DNA of 64,000 nt from JAGPCK01 sp041675505 (GCA_041675505.1 JBAYTR010000018.1:1-64000); one strand, 5' to 3'; counted from the first letter of the stretch, positions 49,591 through 59,789 are shown. Notes: generated by a model from the sequence alone, not told the origin. Numbers and translations: made by a program.

Positions 49591-51678
49591 TTACTGCCAG
49601 GGAAGTTCCACAAAAAATATAGCACCCTTGCCCGGCTCGCTTTCCACCCATACGCGGCCGTGGTGTGCCGTAACAAACTGCTTCACTATGGAAAGTCCCA
49701 ACCCGAAAGATTTCTCTCCTTTGGTACCTGAGCGTTTTGCAGAAGTAAACATGTCGAATATTTTCGGTTGCATATCAGCAGGTATGCCAATGCCAAAATC
49801 TTTTACTGAAAGCAGCAGGTAATTCTCCTTGGCCTCAGCCGTTACCTTCACCACAGATTTCTCAGGACTGAACTTGAGTGCGTTTACGATAAGGTTGTTG
49901 AGCATGCGCCACATTTTTTCGCGGTCGGCAAAAATGGTTCTCGAACTACTGAGTTTATTTAACTCAATGGTTTGCCCTTTTTCATCAGCTTTAAACCGCA
50001 ACAGGTTTACACAGTTACTCAACAACGTATTTACATCTACCGGTTCAGGCTCTACCGGCAACAACTGGGAGTTGGATGTTTCCAGCAATTCTCCTATGAG
50101 TTCCAGTGCATTGCCACAGGTAGTATTAATAAGCGCAGTAAGCTCTTTGGCATCTTTTTGCGTTTCATTAAACTCTTCAGCAATCAAAACGGAAATAGAA
50201 GAAATAGCAGAGATGGGATTTCGCAGGTCATGCGCCACCACGTGCATAATACGGTCTTTCGCATGGTTGTTTTCTTCCAGTGCAGTCAATGCATTTTCCA
50301 ATTGTGTTTTTTGGATACTGATCTGTTCATTCAGCTGCCTGAGCAACAGCACGTCTTTCATAGAACGGTGGTAGGCATAGTACACAAACAAGCTAGCCAG
50401 TATAATCAACGCGGCCAACAAAGCTGTTATAGTAAGAGAGAATTGTTTACTCTCATTGTCCTTCTTCAGCAACTCATTCTCATATTGTTTTTCATAATAA
50501 CCGAACTGCTGCTGAATATCGGGTTGGTTTTTATTGGCCTCTGTAATTTTAAGTGAATCGCGTAAGTGGTTAAGCTCATTCAGGTGATGAAATGCACTCA
50601 CATAATCTTTTTTCATCTGGTAATAATCAGAATAAAGCTGGTGCCAGGTCATAATTTGCTGAACATTGGGAAGAGTGTCCAATACAGCACCAAATGCCAC
50701 CAATGTATTTTTTAATGCCGCCACATCTTTTGTTTCTTCATAGAGAGAAGCAAGCTCCAGCATAGCCAGTTTAGCATCGTGTACCTCATACCCTTTTCTA
50801 AGGTTAATTACTATACTCTTCCTGTAGAACTCTTCCGATTTTTTATACTCTTTTTGCTTACGGTACACCTTAGCCATGTTGCCGTAAACAACACCCTTGG
50901 CTATTTGTATAAAATCGGCATCTGAGTACCTGTCTCTGAGGTCCTGCTGGTGTGCATCAATAAATTCAATCGTCTTTTCAAAGTAATACAAAGCACTGTC
51001 ATTGTTACCAAGATGGTAATGACACAACCCCACATTATCCAGCAGGGCTTGTTGTCTTATAGGCGCTTTTTCCTCAGCACCGCATTCATACATGCGGTAG
51101 AAACAATCTGTAAAAAGACTTTTCGCCTCCTCATACTTTTTTTGCCCGTACATCACCATTCCAATGCGGTAGGAATAATTGGCCTCCACACAACCGCTGC
51201 TGTTTTTTGATAAGATGTTTTTGGCTTTAAAATAATTGGAAAACGCCTCCTGGTATTTACCCAATGCCATATAATCATCTCCCCGAATGAAAAGCGTACC
51301 CACATACATTTCCATGTTTCGGGGAGTGGTTGTAATGTGGGGAGCTAATTTTTGTTCCAGCGTATCGGCATATTTAATGGCCATGGAATATTGCTCTGCA
51401 TAAAAGCATATACCCGACATGCTGGTGTAATACAAAAACACATCTTCAAAACCCGGCTCAGTTACATAGCTATAGCAGGAATCATAATAGTGCAACGCCT
51501 CATACAAATACTGGGGGTGTAAGATGTAGTACTCCTTTTTTGCATCAACAGATTGTTTAAATTGTGCATCAACAGGTTTACTTGAAATACCTGCACTTTG
51601 CCCGCAGGAACTTAGCAAGCAAAGCGTGTAGAGCAAGGATGCAAGCAACAAAAATCTGGTTGGCGAGGCAAATGGCAT
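49591..51678 (-). CDS. TPR-containing sensor histidine kinase
   Basis: The ATG at 51678 gives 695 residues with a lipoprotein-like signal ending CLLSSC. A long TPR array (about 40-380, repeats such as YEEAKSLFTDC and SALYYFEKTIEF) is followed by one membrane helix (about 412-434), a coiled coil, and a typical kinase core: H-box MHVVAHDLRNPISAIS, N-box LNNLIVNALKFS, DFGIGIP and GLGLSIVKQFV. All catalytic motifs are intact, in contrast to the sensor at 39.2 kb. The partner regulator is not adjacent. The ligand sensed by the TPR part is unknown. Confidence 0.9.
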   Translation of the reverse strand: MPFASPTRFLLLASLLYTLCLLSSCGQSAGISSKPVDAQFKQSVDAKKEYYILHPQYLYEALHYYDSCYSYVTEPGFEDVFLYYTSMSGICFYAEQYSMAIKYADTLEQKLAPHITTTPRNMEMYVGTLFIRGDDYMALGKYQEAFSNYFKAKNILSKNSSGCVEANYSYRIGMVMYGQKKYEEAKSLFTDCFYRMYECGAEEKAPIRQQALLDNVGLCHYHLGNNDSALYYFEKTIEFIDAHQQDLRDRYSDADFIQIAKGVVYGNMAKVYRKQKEYKKSEEFYRKSIVINLRKGYEVHDAKLAMLELASLYEETKDVAALKNTLVAFGAVLDTLPNVQQIMTWHQLYSDYYQMKKDYVSAFHHLNELNHLRDSLKITEANKNQPDIQQQFGYYEKQYENELLKKDNESKQFSLTITALLAALIILASLFVYYAYHRSMKDVLLLRQLNEQISIQKTQLENALTALEENNHAKDRIMHVVAHDLRNPISAISSISVLIAEEFNETQKDAKELTALINTTCGNALELIGELLETSNSQLLPVEPEPVDVNTLLSNCVNLLRFKADEKGQTIELNKLSSSRTIFADREKMWRMLNNLIVNALKFSPEKSVVKVTAEAKENYLLLSVKDFGIGIPADMQPKIFDMFTSAKRSGTKGEKSFGLGLSIVKQFVTAHHGRVWVESEPGKGAIFFVELPWQ

Positions 51679-51767
51679 GGAATAAAGTATTTTAGTCTGG
51701 AGGGCGCGCAAGGTAAAAAAGTTTTCGCAATAAAGCACTTAACATACAACCAATCATCTAAATACAG

Positions 51768-51775
51768 TATCTTTG
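51768..51775 (+). promoter_or_regulatory. -7 promoter element for the sorting-domain protein gene
   Basis: TATCTTTG matches TAnnTTTG exactly, 19 bases before the ATG at 51795. Confidence 0.5.
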
Positions 51776-51794
51776 ATTAAATAAACCGGTTAAC

Positions 51795-52529
51795 ATGAAA
51801 AAAATATACCTCCTTATAAGCCTGTTGGCAGCAAGTTGGACAAGTGCCTATGCACAATGTACCCCACGTGCAGGAATGAGCAACTACATCGAACCTGAAT
51901 TTCTGGATAATGCTATTGCGAATACACCATACACTCAAGTGGTTTTTTTCAGGGTGCCTAAAGATACTGTGGTGGACTACAACGGCACGCCCGTATCAGT
52001 AAGCGTACAAAACAGCAAAATTCTGGCTATGGAAGGTATTCCGGCAGGCTTTGTATATAACTGCAATAAAGTTAACTGCAATTTTGCCGGTGGAAGTAAC
52101 GGTTGTGCTGTTATAACAGGCACTCCAACACTCGCACAGGTGGGCGACTACCCCATCAAAATCAGGATTCAAACCAACACCTTAATAGGTGGCAGCATTC
52201 CATTCTCACGCATTGACTCAGGCATATACAACTTTAAAATTCTGGCTACTGTTTCTACCGGCCCGCAAATAGGTGAAGGAAAATTGTTCAGTGTATATCC
52301 TAACCCGGCTAACCAATCCATTCAGTTGAAACTGGCCCCCATAAGCAGCACGGGTAAATTAACTGTATGCAACTTGCTGGGCAATGTGGTAGTGGAAAAA
52401 GAACTGAGTGCCTCCACAGTACAAAGTGATGAAAACATAAACAGCAGCCAATGGCCGGCAGGTTTATACCTCATCCAACTGAAATCTGGCGACAAACTAA
52501 CCACACACAAGATACTGGTTAAACACTAA
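51795..52529 (+). CDS. Secreted protein with type IX sorting domain
   Basis: 244 residues. An N-terminal Sec signal ends AYAQ (residue 21). The middle (about 22-160) is a beta-rich, cysteine-containing domain (four to five Cys, GYNCNKVNC-like spacing) that I do not recognise. The C-terminal 75 residues (FSVYPNPANQSIQLKL and PAGLYLIQLKSGDKLTTHKILVKH) are a type A Por secretion sorting domain, which directs passage through the type IX system and surface attachment. It shows that the organism has T9SS. Confidence 0.88.
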   Translation: MKKIYLLISLLAASWTSAYAQCTPRAGMSNYIEPEFLDNAIANTPYTQVVFFRVPKDTVVDYNGTPVSVSVQNSKILAMEGIPAGFVYNCNKVNCNFAGGSNGCAVITGTPTLAQVGDYPIKIRIQTNTLIGGSIPFSRIDSGIYNFKILATVSTGPQIGEGKLFSVYPNPANQSIQLKLAPISSTGKLTVCNLLGNVVVEKELSASTVQSDENINSSQWPAGLYLIQLKSGDKLTTHKILVKH

Positions 52530-52532
52530 GCT

Positions 52533-54845
52533 TTACCTGAACAGGTAACGCATTTGTAAGGTAAAACTGCGGGGAGCATCCATTTTCGCAGGTCGCAACG
52601 CGTATTCATGATTCGCCACGTTGTTCACAAGGAATGCGGCTGTTAATTTATCTGACGCTTTCCAGGCAAATCGCATGTTGTGCACCCAATCTCCGCTACC
52701 CGTTTTTTTCATGAAGTTGTTTAAACCGGGCACCAGCAACAACAGATAAAAATCAATATTTTCATAGGCTCCGTAATAAAATGCAGAATAGCCTACTGAA
52801 AAGCGTTTGTATTCAACTTCCATATCCGCTTTTAGTAATTTGCGGTTACGGTAGGGCAAAATATTTTGCAGGTTGATGCTGTCAATACTTCCTGTATTAT
52901 CAAAAAAGTCGCCTATGTAATTTCCTGCTTTACGTGCAGCTGTATCTTTATTCAGATTAACGGGATAGCTAAGTGTGGCTCCGCAAAGTGTGCGCACAAA
53001 TACCTGCCCTATGCGTCCTTCTCCGGTTACACTCAACTCCATGCCGGCCACCCTTGCACGGCCAATGTTCTTTGGTTTAAATCCGATTACGCCCAAAGGA
53101 TTTTCAAGTGTAGGAGGCTCATGCTGTCCGAAGTTGTATTCAATCAAATTGGTATACTCCATCCAGTAAACCGCATAGTCAACTGAACCGCTGAACTGAT
53201 CCACTTTGAATCCTTGTTGCACGCCTACTTCGCCTGTCCATCCCCGTTCACTTTGCAATGACGGGTTAGGAACAATTTTCAAATCAGCTGCTAAATCCTG
53301 CACATAACGTTCTGCCACGGTGGGGAAACGATATCCCTCTCCGTAAGACAAGCGCAAGAAGGTTTGTTTGGCTGCACGGTAATTTAATCCACCTCGTATC
53401 AAAGGCCGCGGAGTGTAACTCACGCCCCCGATAGCATTCAGTTCATAGCGCATACCCGCTACTGCCGACCACCGTTTGTACATATAATCCAGTTGCGTAT
53501 ACACCGCACCGGAATACCCTTTGAACTTTCCGGGGTAGTTGTTGCTTCGGGCCACCAATGATGTAACATATATGCCACTGGTGCTGATTAAATTTTTAGT
53601 GAGTTTGGTTTTGTAACTGTAATCTACTGAAAACAGATTGGCCTTAGCACCTCGGCCAAGCGGAAATCTGATTTTATCAGCAAAACGCGTAATATCATAG
53701 TGCCGCATTTTTAACAAATGTCGGGTACCATTTTTTTTCTCGTATGTAAAGTGCGGGTCAATGGAAAAAATACGCATGGGAAATTGTTCTTCATTGCCTG
53801 AAAACGGTTTGTACGCTCCTGAATCTGCATTCTCCCACAAGTAAAATCTTCCGGCTTTTTCATACAACACATTGGCATTTAAGCCATAACTCAATCCTTC
53901 AATTTTCTTTGAACGGTAGCGGGTTTTCACATATGTACGAATGCGGTGTTCATCGTTTTGCTGCAAAAAATTATCGTAAGAAAATACGTTGCCCGTCCAC
54001 ACCAAATCAAAGTTACCAAATTGTTGCTTATGGGTAAAAAACGTACCTGTTTGGTTGGGTTGCGAACCTGTTTTCCACCAAATCATTTCCTTGCGTTTGG
54101 GGTTCTGAAAAATTGTATGAAAAGTAGACAGTTTGGTCTCGGGAGTTTTACCCGGCCAACCAGTGCGTACATTGATGCTCCCGTTTAAAGCTGATGAACC
54201 ATAAAGCACGGAGTTGGTACCTTTAACCACCTCAATTTGTTCAGCTGCCTCAATAGGTAAAAACTTCCATTGCAGATCGCCTGCTTCGGGTCCCATCAAA
54301 GGCATGTCATCCAGCAACACCATTACCCTGCTGCCTGTGTTGTATGAATACCCTACTCCTCCGCGAATGGTCGCTTGTCCGTCCACCACGTTTACACCGG
54401 GCACACGATTAACTACTGCCGCTAAATCAACCGAGTTGGTATTCACAATAAACTCAGGCTTAATAATGTTCATGGACACTACTTCCTGTGCTAATTTTTT
54501 TTCATGGCGGCTGGCCGAAACCACTACCTGATTGAGTTGATTAACTGCAGGAGTGATTTCTACATCAAGCGTAATATTGGTGGTGGTGTTAACTGTGCGC
54601 ATTAACTGCTTGTAGCCTATGCAGGTAAACACCAGTGTGTGCCTGCCTTGTGGCAGTGTGAGTGAAAAACGACCTAAGCTATCCGTAACCGAAGTATTTT
54701 GTCTGCCCGATTTAACCGAAACCGATTTCACCGGCATCAGGTTATTTGCGTCTTTTACCGTTCCGCTGATGGTCACAGATTGTGCAAAAGCCACACTATG
54801 GCCCAATAACAAGTATATAAAAACTAAAAGAAGGTTAAATCTCAT
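52533..54845 (-). CDS. TonB-dependent receptor with carboxypeptidase-like domain
   Basis: 770 residues. A signal peptide (to about AFAQ, residue 22) is followed by a carboxypeptidase-regulatory-like domain (about 25-105, GTVKDANNLMPVKSVSVKSG), a plug (about 110-235, with AAVVNRVPGVNVVDGQATIRG) and a 22-strand barrel ending in the aromatic LQMRYLFR. Such receptors import siderophores, vitamins or metal complexes across the outer membrane with TonB energy. There is no SusD partner, so a carbohydrate role is less likely. The substrate is unknown; Cu chelates or haem are possible in this genome but only speculative. Confidence 0.92.
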   Translation of the reverse strand: MRFNLLLVFIYLLLGHSVAFAQSVTISGTVKDANNLMPVKSVSVKSGRQNTSVTDSLGRFSLTLPQGRHTLVFTCIGYKQLMRTVNTTTNITLDVEITPAVNQLNQVVVSASRHEKKLAQEVVSMNIIKPEFIVNTNSVDLAAVVNRVPGVNVVDGQATIRGGVGYSYNTGSRVMVLLDDMPLMGPEAGDLQWKFLPIEAAEQIEVVKGTNSVLYGSSALNGSINVRTGWPGKTPETKLSTFHTIFQNPKRKEMIWWKTGSQPNQTGTFFTHKQQFGNFDLVWTGNVFSYDNFLQQNDEHRIRTYVKTRYRSKKIEGLSYGLNANVLYEKAGRFYLWENADSGAYKPFSGNEEQFPMRIFSIDPHFTYEKKNGTRHLLKMRHYDITRFADKIRFPLGRGAKANLFSVDYSYKTKLTKNLISTSGIYVTSLVARSNNYPGKFKGYSGAVYTQLDYMYKRWSAVAGMRYELNAIGGVSYTPRPLIRGGLNYRAAKQTFLRLSYGEGYRFPTVAERYVQDLAADLKIVPNPSLQSERGWTGEVGVQQGFKVDQFSGSVDYAVYWMEYTNLIEYNFGQHEPPTLENPLGVIGFKPKNIGRARVAGMELSVTGEGRIGQVFVRTLCGATLSYPVNLNKDTAARKAGNYIGDFFDNTGSIDSINLQNILPYRNRKLLKADMEVEYKRFSVGYSAFYYGAYENIDFYLLLLVPGLNNFMKKTGSGDWVHNMRFAWKASDKLTAAFLVNNVANHEYALRPAKMDAPRSFTLQMRYLFR

Positions 54846-54861
54846 GTCGGGTAGTTTGAAT

Positions 54862-54869
54862 CAAAAATA
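54862..54869 (-). promoter_or_regulatory. -7 promoter element for the TonB-dependent receptor
   Basis: Read on the minus strand, TATTTTTG is an exact TAnnTTTG match 16 bases upstream of the start codon. The rest of the spacer to 55052 shows nothing else clear. Confidence 0.5.
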
Positions 54870-55052
54870 GGTTTTTTTAGAAGAAAGTTATTACCTCAAA
54901 TAATGCGGCCTACCGGATATGTATTTGCTCAGATTGTTAAAAAACATCACGCCCGATAAATTACTGACCTCCTGTTTTACTCACCAAAGTAAGTGTTCCC
55001 TCACATTAACACCTTTCAACATTTAAAATTATTATTGCATTCCGAAAAACAC

Positions 55053-55403
55053 ATGAGCAACCCTTTATCGCCCCAAAAACTAGCACACCTCGAAAACATC
55101 CACATCCCACTGTGGTTGTTTAAAGACACCTGCTGGATGCTCCACTTTAAGTTACTCGGCACATTACTCATTTTTCCAACTGTAACTGTGGCTTTGGTTA
55201 TTGCCTGGAAAACCCGGAAGGAAAAACGCCTGTTTTACCCCAATTTGGGTGTTGCTTTCTGGATATGCGCCAATTCCATCTGGATGGCCGGGGAGTTTTT
55301 TGAGTTACCCTTTCTTATTCCGTCCCTGGTGTTGTTTGTTGGCGGAATAACCGTTGTTTTGTATCATTTCTGGCTGGTTTACAGAGGAAAATCAGTTCTG
55401 TAA
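55053..55403 (+). CDS. Small conserved membrane protein
   Basis: The ATG at 55053 gives 116 residues (MSNPLSPQKLAHLENIHIPLWLFKD). Three membrane helices are predicted (about 32-52, 62-82 and 88-108). The N-terminal HIPLWLFKDTCWMLHFKLLG segment recurs in Bacteroidota membrane proteins of unknown function, as far as I recall. It lies upstream of citrate synthase with a 124-base spacer. No function can be proposed. Confidence 0.65.
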   Translation: MSNPLSPQKLAHLENIHIPLWLFKDTCWMLHFKLLGTLLIFPTVTVALVIAWKTRKEKRLFYPNLGVAFWICANSIWMAGEFFELPFLIPSLVLFVGGITVVLYHFWLVYRGKSVL

Positions 55404-55527
55404 ATTTCTTTTGTGCCTGCTGCTTACCGCTCTGTTGAATTATTTCATCAGTTATTTCCCTTTACCACAAACAAATATTAATTTCGAACCGTTTTTCAGT
55501 ATTCACATAATTCCCTTCCCATTCAGC

Positions 55528-56847
55528 ATGGATAGTTTAAAAGATAAGTTTGCAGAAATAGCACTCCCATTTGGTGCTGACTTGAAACAATTTGTAAAAG
55601 AAAACGGCAACGTAGTTCTGGGTTCGTATACCGTAGAATCCGTTTATGGAGGTATGAAAGGCATGATTGGCCTTATCACCGAAACCTCTTTATTGGATGC
55701 TGAAGAAGGCATTCGTTTCAGAGGATATTCCATTCCTGAGTTAAGGCAATTGTTGCCCAAAGTACCCGGTGGCACTGAGCCCATGCCCGAAGGCATTTTT
55801 TACCTGATGCTGATTGGTGAAATACCTACCTACGAAGACGCACACAACATTTCCAACAACTGGGCCCGCAGATCCATTGTACCTAAGCACGTATTTGACG
55901 TACTGGATGCTTTGCCAAAAAGCACCCACCCCATGACGCAGTTCACTACCGCCATTATGGCTTTACAGACTGAATCTGTTTTCGCTCAGGCTTACCGCAA
56001 CGGAATCAATAAAAAGGAATACTGGGATCCGATGTACGAGGATGTGATGAACCTGATTGCCCGTTTGCCACGTGTTGCCGCGTACATTTACCGCAGAACA
56101 TACAAAAACAACGAGCATATTGAACCGGATCCTAAACTGGATTGGGCAGCCAACTTTGCTCATATGCTGGGGTATGACGAACCTATTTTTTATAAATTAA
56201 TGCGCCTGTATCTCACCATTCACTCCGATCACGAGGGTGGAAACGTATCGGCACACACCACCCATCTGGTGGGTTCAGCATTAAGTGACCCTTACCTGTG
56301 TTTTGGTGCTGCAATGAACGGCTTAGCCGGACCTTTGCACGGATTAGCCAATCAAGAAGTAATCCGCTGGGTACAGTCCATGCGCGAAGAGTTGGGTGGT
56401 GGTTTACCCAGCAAAGAACAAATTGCTGGTTACATTAAGAAAACCCTTACTGAAGGAAAAGTGGTTCCCGGATACGGACACGCTGTGTTGCGCAAAACCG
56501 ACCCACGCTTTACCGCACAGCAGGATTTTGCTAAAACCTATATGCCCGATGATGAATTAGTGAACATTGTTTGGAGAATTTATGAAGTTGCCCCTCCAAT
56601 ATTGGAAGGAACAGGCAAAATCAAAAATCCTTGGCCAAACGTAGACGCTCACTCCGGTGCGCTGCTCGTTCACTTCGGATTAACTGAGGCTGATTTCTAT
56701 ACCGTGCTGTTTGGGGTTTCGCGTGCACTGGGTGTAATGGCGTCTTTGCTTTGGGACAGAGCATTGGGCTTACCTATTGAGCGACCAAAATCAGTAACCG
56801 TTGATTGGTTAAAAAAGAAAATAAATACTACCGGAAGCGCCAATTAA
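55528..56847 (+). CDS. gltA: Citrate synthase, eukaryotic type
   Basis: The ATG at 55528 gives 439 residues. The motif series of the type I eukaryotic-like enzymes is present: GGMKGMIGLITETSLLD, FRGYSIPELRQLLPK, catalytic His regions HSDHEGGNVSAHTTHLVGSA (about 235-254) and VVPGYGHAVLRKTDPR (about 312-327), and the Asp in PNVDAHSGALL (about 370-380). It condenses acetyl-CoA and oxaloacetate at the entry of the TCA cycle. A good terminator follows 20 bases after the stop. Confidence 0.95.
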   Translation: MDSLKDKFAEIALPFGADLKQFVKENGNVVLGSYTVESVYGGMKGMIGLITETSLLDAEEGIRFRGYSIPELRQLLPKVPGGTEPMPEGIFYLMLIGEIPTYEDAHNISNNWARRSIVPKHVFDVLDALPKSTHPMTQFTTAIMALQTESVFAQAYRNGINKKEYWDPMYEDVMNLIARLPRVAAYIYRRTYKNNEHIEPDPKLDWAANFAHMLGYDEPIFYKLMRLYLTIHSDHEGGNVSAHTTHLVGSALSDPYLCFGAAMNGLAGPLHGLANQEVIRWVQSMREELGGGLPSKEQIAGYIKKTLTEGKVVPGYGHAVLRKTDPRFTAQQDFAKTYMPDDELVNIVWRIYEVAPPILEGTGKIKNPWPNVDAHSGALLVHFGLTEADFYTVLFGVSRALGVMASLLWDRALGLPIERPKSVTVDWLKKKINTTGSAN

Positions 56848-56866
56848 GCGCCACCGTATAAACGTG

Positions 56867-56900
56867 AAGCCCGCACCATTTAATTGATGCGGGCTTTTTT
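56867..56900 (+). terminator. Rho-independent terminator after citrate synthase
   Basis: AAGCCCGCA (56867-56875) pairs with TGCGGGCTT (56888-56896), followed by a T-run. A 9-bp perfect stem. Confidence 0.88.
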
Positions 56901-56926
56901 ATGCTACATAACATGCGGCAAAACTT

Positions 56927-56934
56927 TACTTTTG
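56927..56934 (+). promoter_or_regulatory. -7 promoter element for the beta-barrel protein gene
   Basis: TACTTTTG is an exact TAnnTTTG match 33 bases before the ATG at 56968. It supports that start over in-frame codons from 56884, which overlap the terminator. Confidence 0.5.
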
Positions 56935-56967
56935 CACTACAAAGCACCTGATTTGCGTTACCTTATC

Positions 56968-57672
56968 ATGAAAATGAACATCCGTATTTGGCTTACCCTG
57001 ATTGTGCTGAGTTGCACCCTGAATGGCTTTGCACAGGATGAACCCGCAGACCCGGAAATGGAGGCCCTGCTCACCGAATCTCCCAACCGTAATTTTAAGC
57101 TGGGTGTGCGTGGCGGAATTGCTTTCAGTACATTTAACCCCGCAGTATTCAGTAACCCCGCTTTTGCTTTTGGCATTACCGGTGGTGCCACTGCCCGCTG
57201 GAAGTTTGGTAAAATAAAAGATGCTGAAAGAGAAAACTACCGCTTTGGTTTTGAAGCACAAGCTAATTTCATATACCGCGGCAGCACATTCGATAATCTG
57301 AACGGTCAGTACAACCGCATTTCACTTTTTTACATTGACCTGCCCTTGTTGGGTATTATGAAGCTGGACAAAAAAGGACGCGTAAAATTGTTAGGCGGAA
57401 TTCAAGGTTCTTATTTGGCCAACTCCTCTATATTTATTAAACCTGACCCTTACAAAACAGACACCATCGACCTCAAACTGAAACCTTTTTCACTAAGTGC
57501 TGTGGGAGGTGTGGAATACCGTACGGATGTGGTAGGCATACAATTTTTCATTAAACAAGGCATTACCGATATCAACAAGGGAATGAATGCCACCACGTAC
57601 CCCAACCTGTTTCCAACACTGCGCAACGGCTCCATCAAAAATTTCACCTGCGAATTAACCTTTTCATTTTAA
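56968..57672 (+). CDS. Outer-membrane beta-barrel protein, PorT-like
   Basis: The ATG at 56968 gives 234 residues with a signal peptide ending GFAQ (about residue 23). After an acidic linker, alternating strands (FKLGVRGGIAFSTFNPAVF, YRFGFEAQANFIYRGS, FYIDLPLLGIMKL) and a terminal aromatic residue (ELTFSF) show a small beta-barrel of the PorT/outer-membrane protein family common in Bacteroidota. PorT itself works in type IX secretion, but this family includes many other members. It precedes pyrF by 5 bases. Confidence 0.82.
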   Translation: MKMNIRIWLTLIVLSCTLNGFAQDEPADPEMEALLTESPNRNFKLGVRGGIAFSTFNPAVFSNPAFAFGITGGATARWKFGKIKDAERENYRFGFEAQANFIYRGSTFDNLNGQYNRISLFYIDLPLLGIMKLDKKGRVKLLGGIQGSYLANSSIFIKPDPYKTDTIDLKLKPFSLSAVGGVEYRTDVVGIQFFIKQGITDINKGMNATTYPNLFPTLRNGSIKNFTCELTFSF

Positions 57673-57677
57673 CACAC

Positions 57678-58505
57678 GTGAACAAGCAAACCCTCGTTAA
57701 CCACATTCTTCAAAAACAAAACTACCTGTGCGTAGGATTGGATACCGACATTCAGAAAATCCCGGCACACCTTGGCCAAAATACTACAGGCATGTTGGCT
57801 TTTAATAAGCAGATTATTGAAGCGACACTGGAACATTGCGTAGCCTACAAACTCAACACTGCTTTTTATGAATCGCTTGGGGCAAAAGGCTGGGAGTTAA
57901 TGCAAGCTACATTGGAACTTATTCCTGCTACTCACTTCACCATTGCTGATGCCAAAAGAGGCGACATAGGTAACACCACCGGTATGTATGCCCGTGCTTT
58001 TTTTGACAAAAACTCAGGTGGTTTGGAATTTGATTCCATTACAGCCGCACCTTACATGGGCAAAGATTCTCTCGAACCTTTTTTCCAATACCCCGACAAA
58101 TGGGTGATTGTACTTGGCCTCACATCCAATGCCGGTAGTGCCGATTTTGAGCAGTTACATACAGGCGATAAAAAACTTTACGAAAAAGTCATCAGTGAAT
58201 TTTGTACACTTGGTACACCCGATAATTTAATGTTTGTGATAGGTGCCACCAAAGCAGAAACCTTTGCTGAAATACGGGAACTGGCTCCTGACCATTTTTA
58301 CTTAGTACCGGGCGTAGGTGCGCAAGGCGGAGATTTGATGACGGTGGCCCGATACGGTATGAACAAAGAAGTAGGCTTATTGGTAAATGCATCACGCAGC
58401 ATTTTGTATGCCTCTACCAAAGAAGATTTTGCTGAAGCTGCCCGAAAAGAAGCGGCTGCTTTACATACACAAATGAGACAAAGTTTGGACATGTATCTGA
58501 AATAA
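57678..58505 (+). CDS. pyrF: Orotidine 5'-phosphate decarboxylase
   Basis: 275 residues beginning at a GTG (57678), as no suitable ATG is near. The active site reads IADAKRGDIGNT (catalytic Lys and Asp, about residues 92-103), with GLDTDIQKIP near the N-terminus and LVPGVGAQGGD near residue 210. The length and layout fit the subfamily 2 enzyme, longer than the E. coli form. It makes UMP in pyrimidine synthesis. The gene follows the beta-barrel gene closely and precedes the DUF2851 gene by 15 bases. Confidence 0.95.
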   Translation: MNKQTLVNHILQKQNYLCVGLDTDIQKIPAHLGQNTTGMLAFNKQIIEATLEHCVAYKLNTAFYESLGAKGWELMQATLELIPATHFTIADAKRGDIGNTTGMYARAFFDKNSGGLEFDSITAAPYMGKDSLEPFFQYPDKWVIVLGLTSNAGSADFEQLHTGDKKLYEKVISEFCTLGTPDNLMFVIGATKAETFAEIRELAPDHFYLVPGVGAQGGDLMTVARYGMNKEVGLLVNASRSILYASTKEDFAEAARKEAAALHTQMRQSLDMYLK

Positions 58506-58520
58506 ACTTCGAATCTGCCA

Positions 58521-59789
58521 ATGAACGAAAACCTGCTGCACTACATCTGGAAACACCGACTCTTTACCTCTCCTGTTTTAAAAGCTGTAAGCGGAGAAAA
58601 TATTCTGGTGCTCAAAGCCGGAGAACATAACCACGATGCCGGACCCGATTTTTTTAATGCCCGAATAAAGGTAGACGATACCGAGTGGGCAGGCAACGTA
58701 GAGCTGCATCTTAAAACCTCCGATTGGGAAAAGCACCGCCACCAAAACGACAAACGCTACCATAACATCATTTTGCATGTGGTGTATGAGCATGATAAAA
58801 ACGGAGAACAAAATTGTCCGGTAGTGGAATTGAAATCCTACATCAGCGAAGAGTTGATTCACCGGTACCGCCAGTTAATACTGCCGCAACACCGCATCCC
58901 CTGTGCCGACCATCTCACTCATATTGATGCATTCACCCTTCGCCATTGGATGGACCGTGTACTTACTGAAAGGCTGCAACACAAGTGCGAACCCATAGAA
59001 GCGCTATTGGCTAAAACACGCAATAATTTTGAAGAAACTTTTTACATCTGGCTGATGCGCGCATTGGGGTTGAAAGTAAATGCAGATGCATTTGAACAAT
59101 TGGCCACCCAGTTGCCACTGAAAGTTTTAGCTAAGCATAAAAGCAATTTACTACAGCTGGAAGCCCTGTTGCTGGGGTGTGCGGGTATGCTGCCAACCAA
59201 AACAAAAGATGAATACGCACGGCAACTTCAGGCTGAATTTACCTTCTTGCAACACAAATATCGCTTAAACATTATGCCACTCGAGCGCTGGAAGTGGCTG
59301 CGTTTACGACCCGGCAATTTCCCGGAACTACGGCTGGCTCAAATGGCCTCGCTCATACACCAAAGTTCTCACCTGCTTTCACGCTTACTGGAAACAGAAA
59401 AAGCTGATGATGCTTTACTCTTCTTTAAAGTACAAGCCTCTGCATATTGGCACAACCATTACCGCTTGGGGGTGGAAAGTGAAACTACCGTGAGTAAAAA
59501 ACTGGGTACAACCACCGCCCGCCTATTGCTGATAAATGCGGTGATACCATTTTTGTTTATGTACGGTGAGCGCAAGCACGAACCACACATAAAAGAAAAA
59601 GCATTAATGTGGCTGGAACACCTGCCTGCTGAACAAAACAGCACCTTACAGGAGTGGGCAAAACTGGGAATAAACGCCCAAAATGCAGGCGACAGTCAGG
59701 CACTATTGACACTACAAAAAGAATATTGTAACTTTACGCGTTGTTTGGAATGTTCCATCGGACATAAAATATTGAACAGTAACGCATGA
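58521..59789 (+). CDS. DUF2851 family protein
   Basis: 422 residues beginning MNENLLHYIWKHRLFTSP, typical of the family. Conserved features are AGEHNHDAGPDFFNARIKVDDTEWAGNVELHLKTSDW (about 34-71), CVEL-like VVELKSYISEEL, and a helical C-terminal half with several cysteines near the end (NFTRCLECSIG). DUF2851 is widespread in Bacteroidota and its N-terminal half resembles nuclease-like folds by motif (D, E, K placement), but the function is unknown. It overlaps the next gene by 4 bases. Confidence 0.9.
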   Translation: MNENLLHYIWKHRLFTSPVLKAVSGENILVLKAGEHNHDAGPDFFNARIKVDDTEWAGNVELHLKTSDWEKHRHQNDKRYHNIILHVVYEHDKNGEQNCPVVELKSYISEELIHRYRQLILPQHRIPCADHLTHIDAFTLRHWMDRVLTERLQHKCEPIEALLAKTRNNFEETFYIWLMRALGLKVNADAFEQLATQLPLKVLAKHKSNLLQLEALLLGCAGMLPTKTKDEYARQLQAEFTFLQHKYRLNIMPLERWKWLRLRPGNFPELRLAQMASLIHQSSHLLSRLLETEKADDALLFFKVQASAYWHNHYRLGVESETTVSKKLGTTTARLLLINAVIPFLFMYGERKHEPHIKEKALMWLEHLPAEQNSTLQEWAKLGINAQNAGDSQALLTLQKEYCNFTRCLECSIGHKILNSNA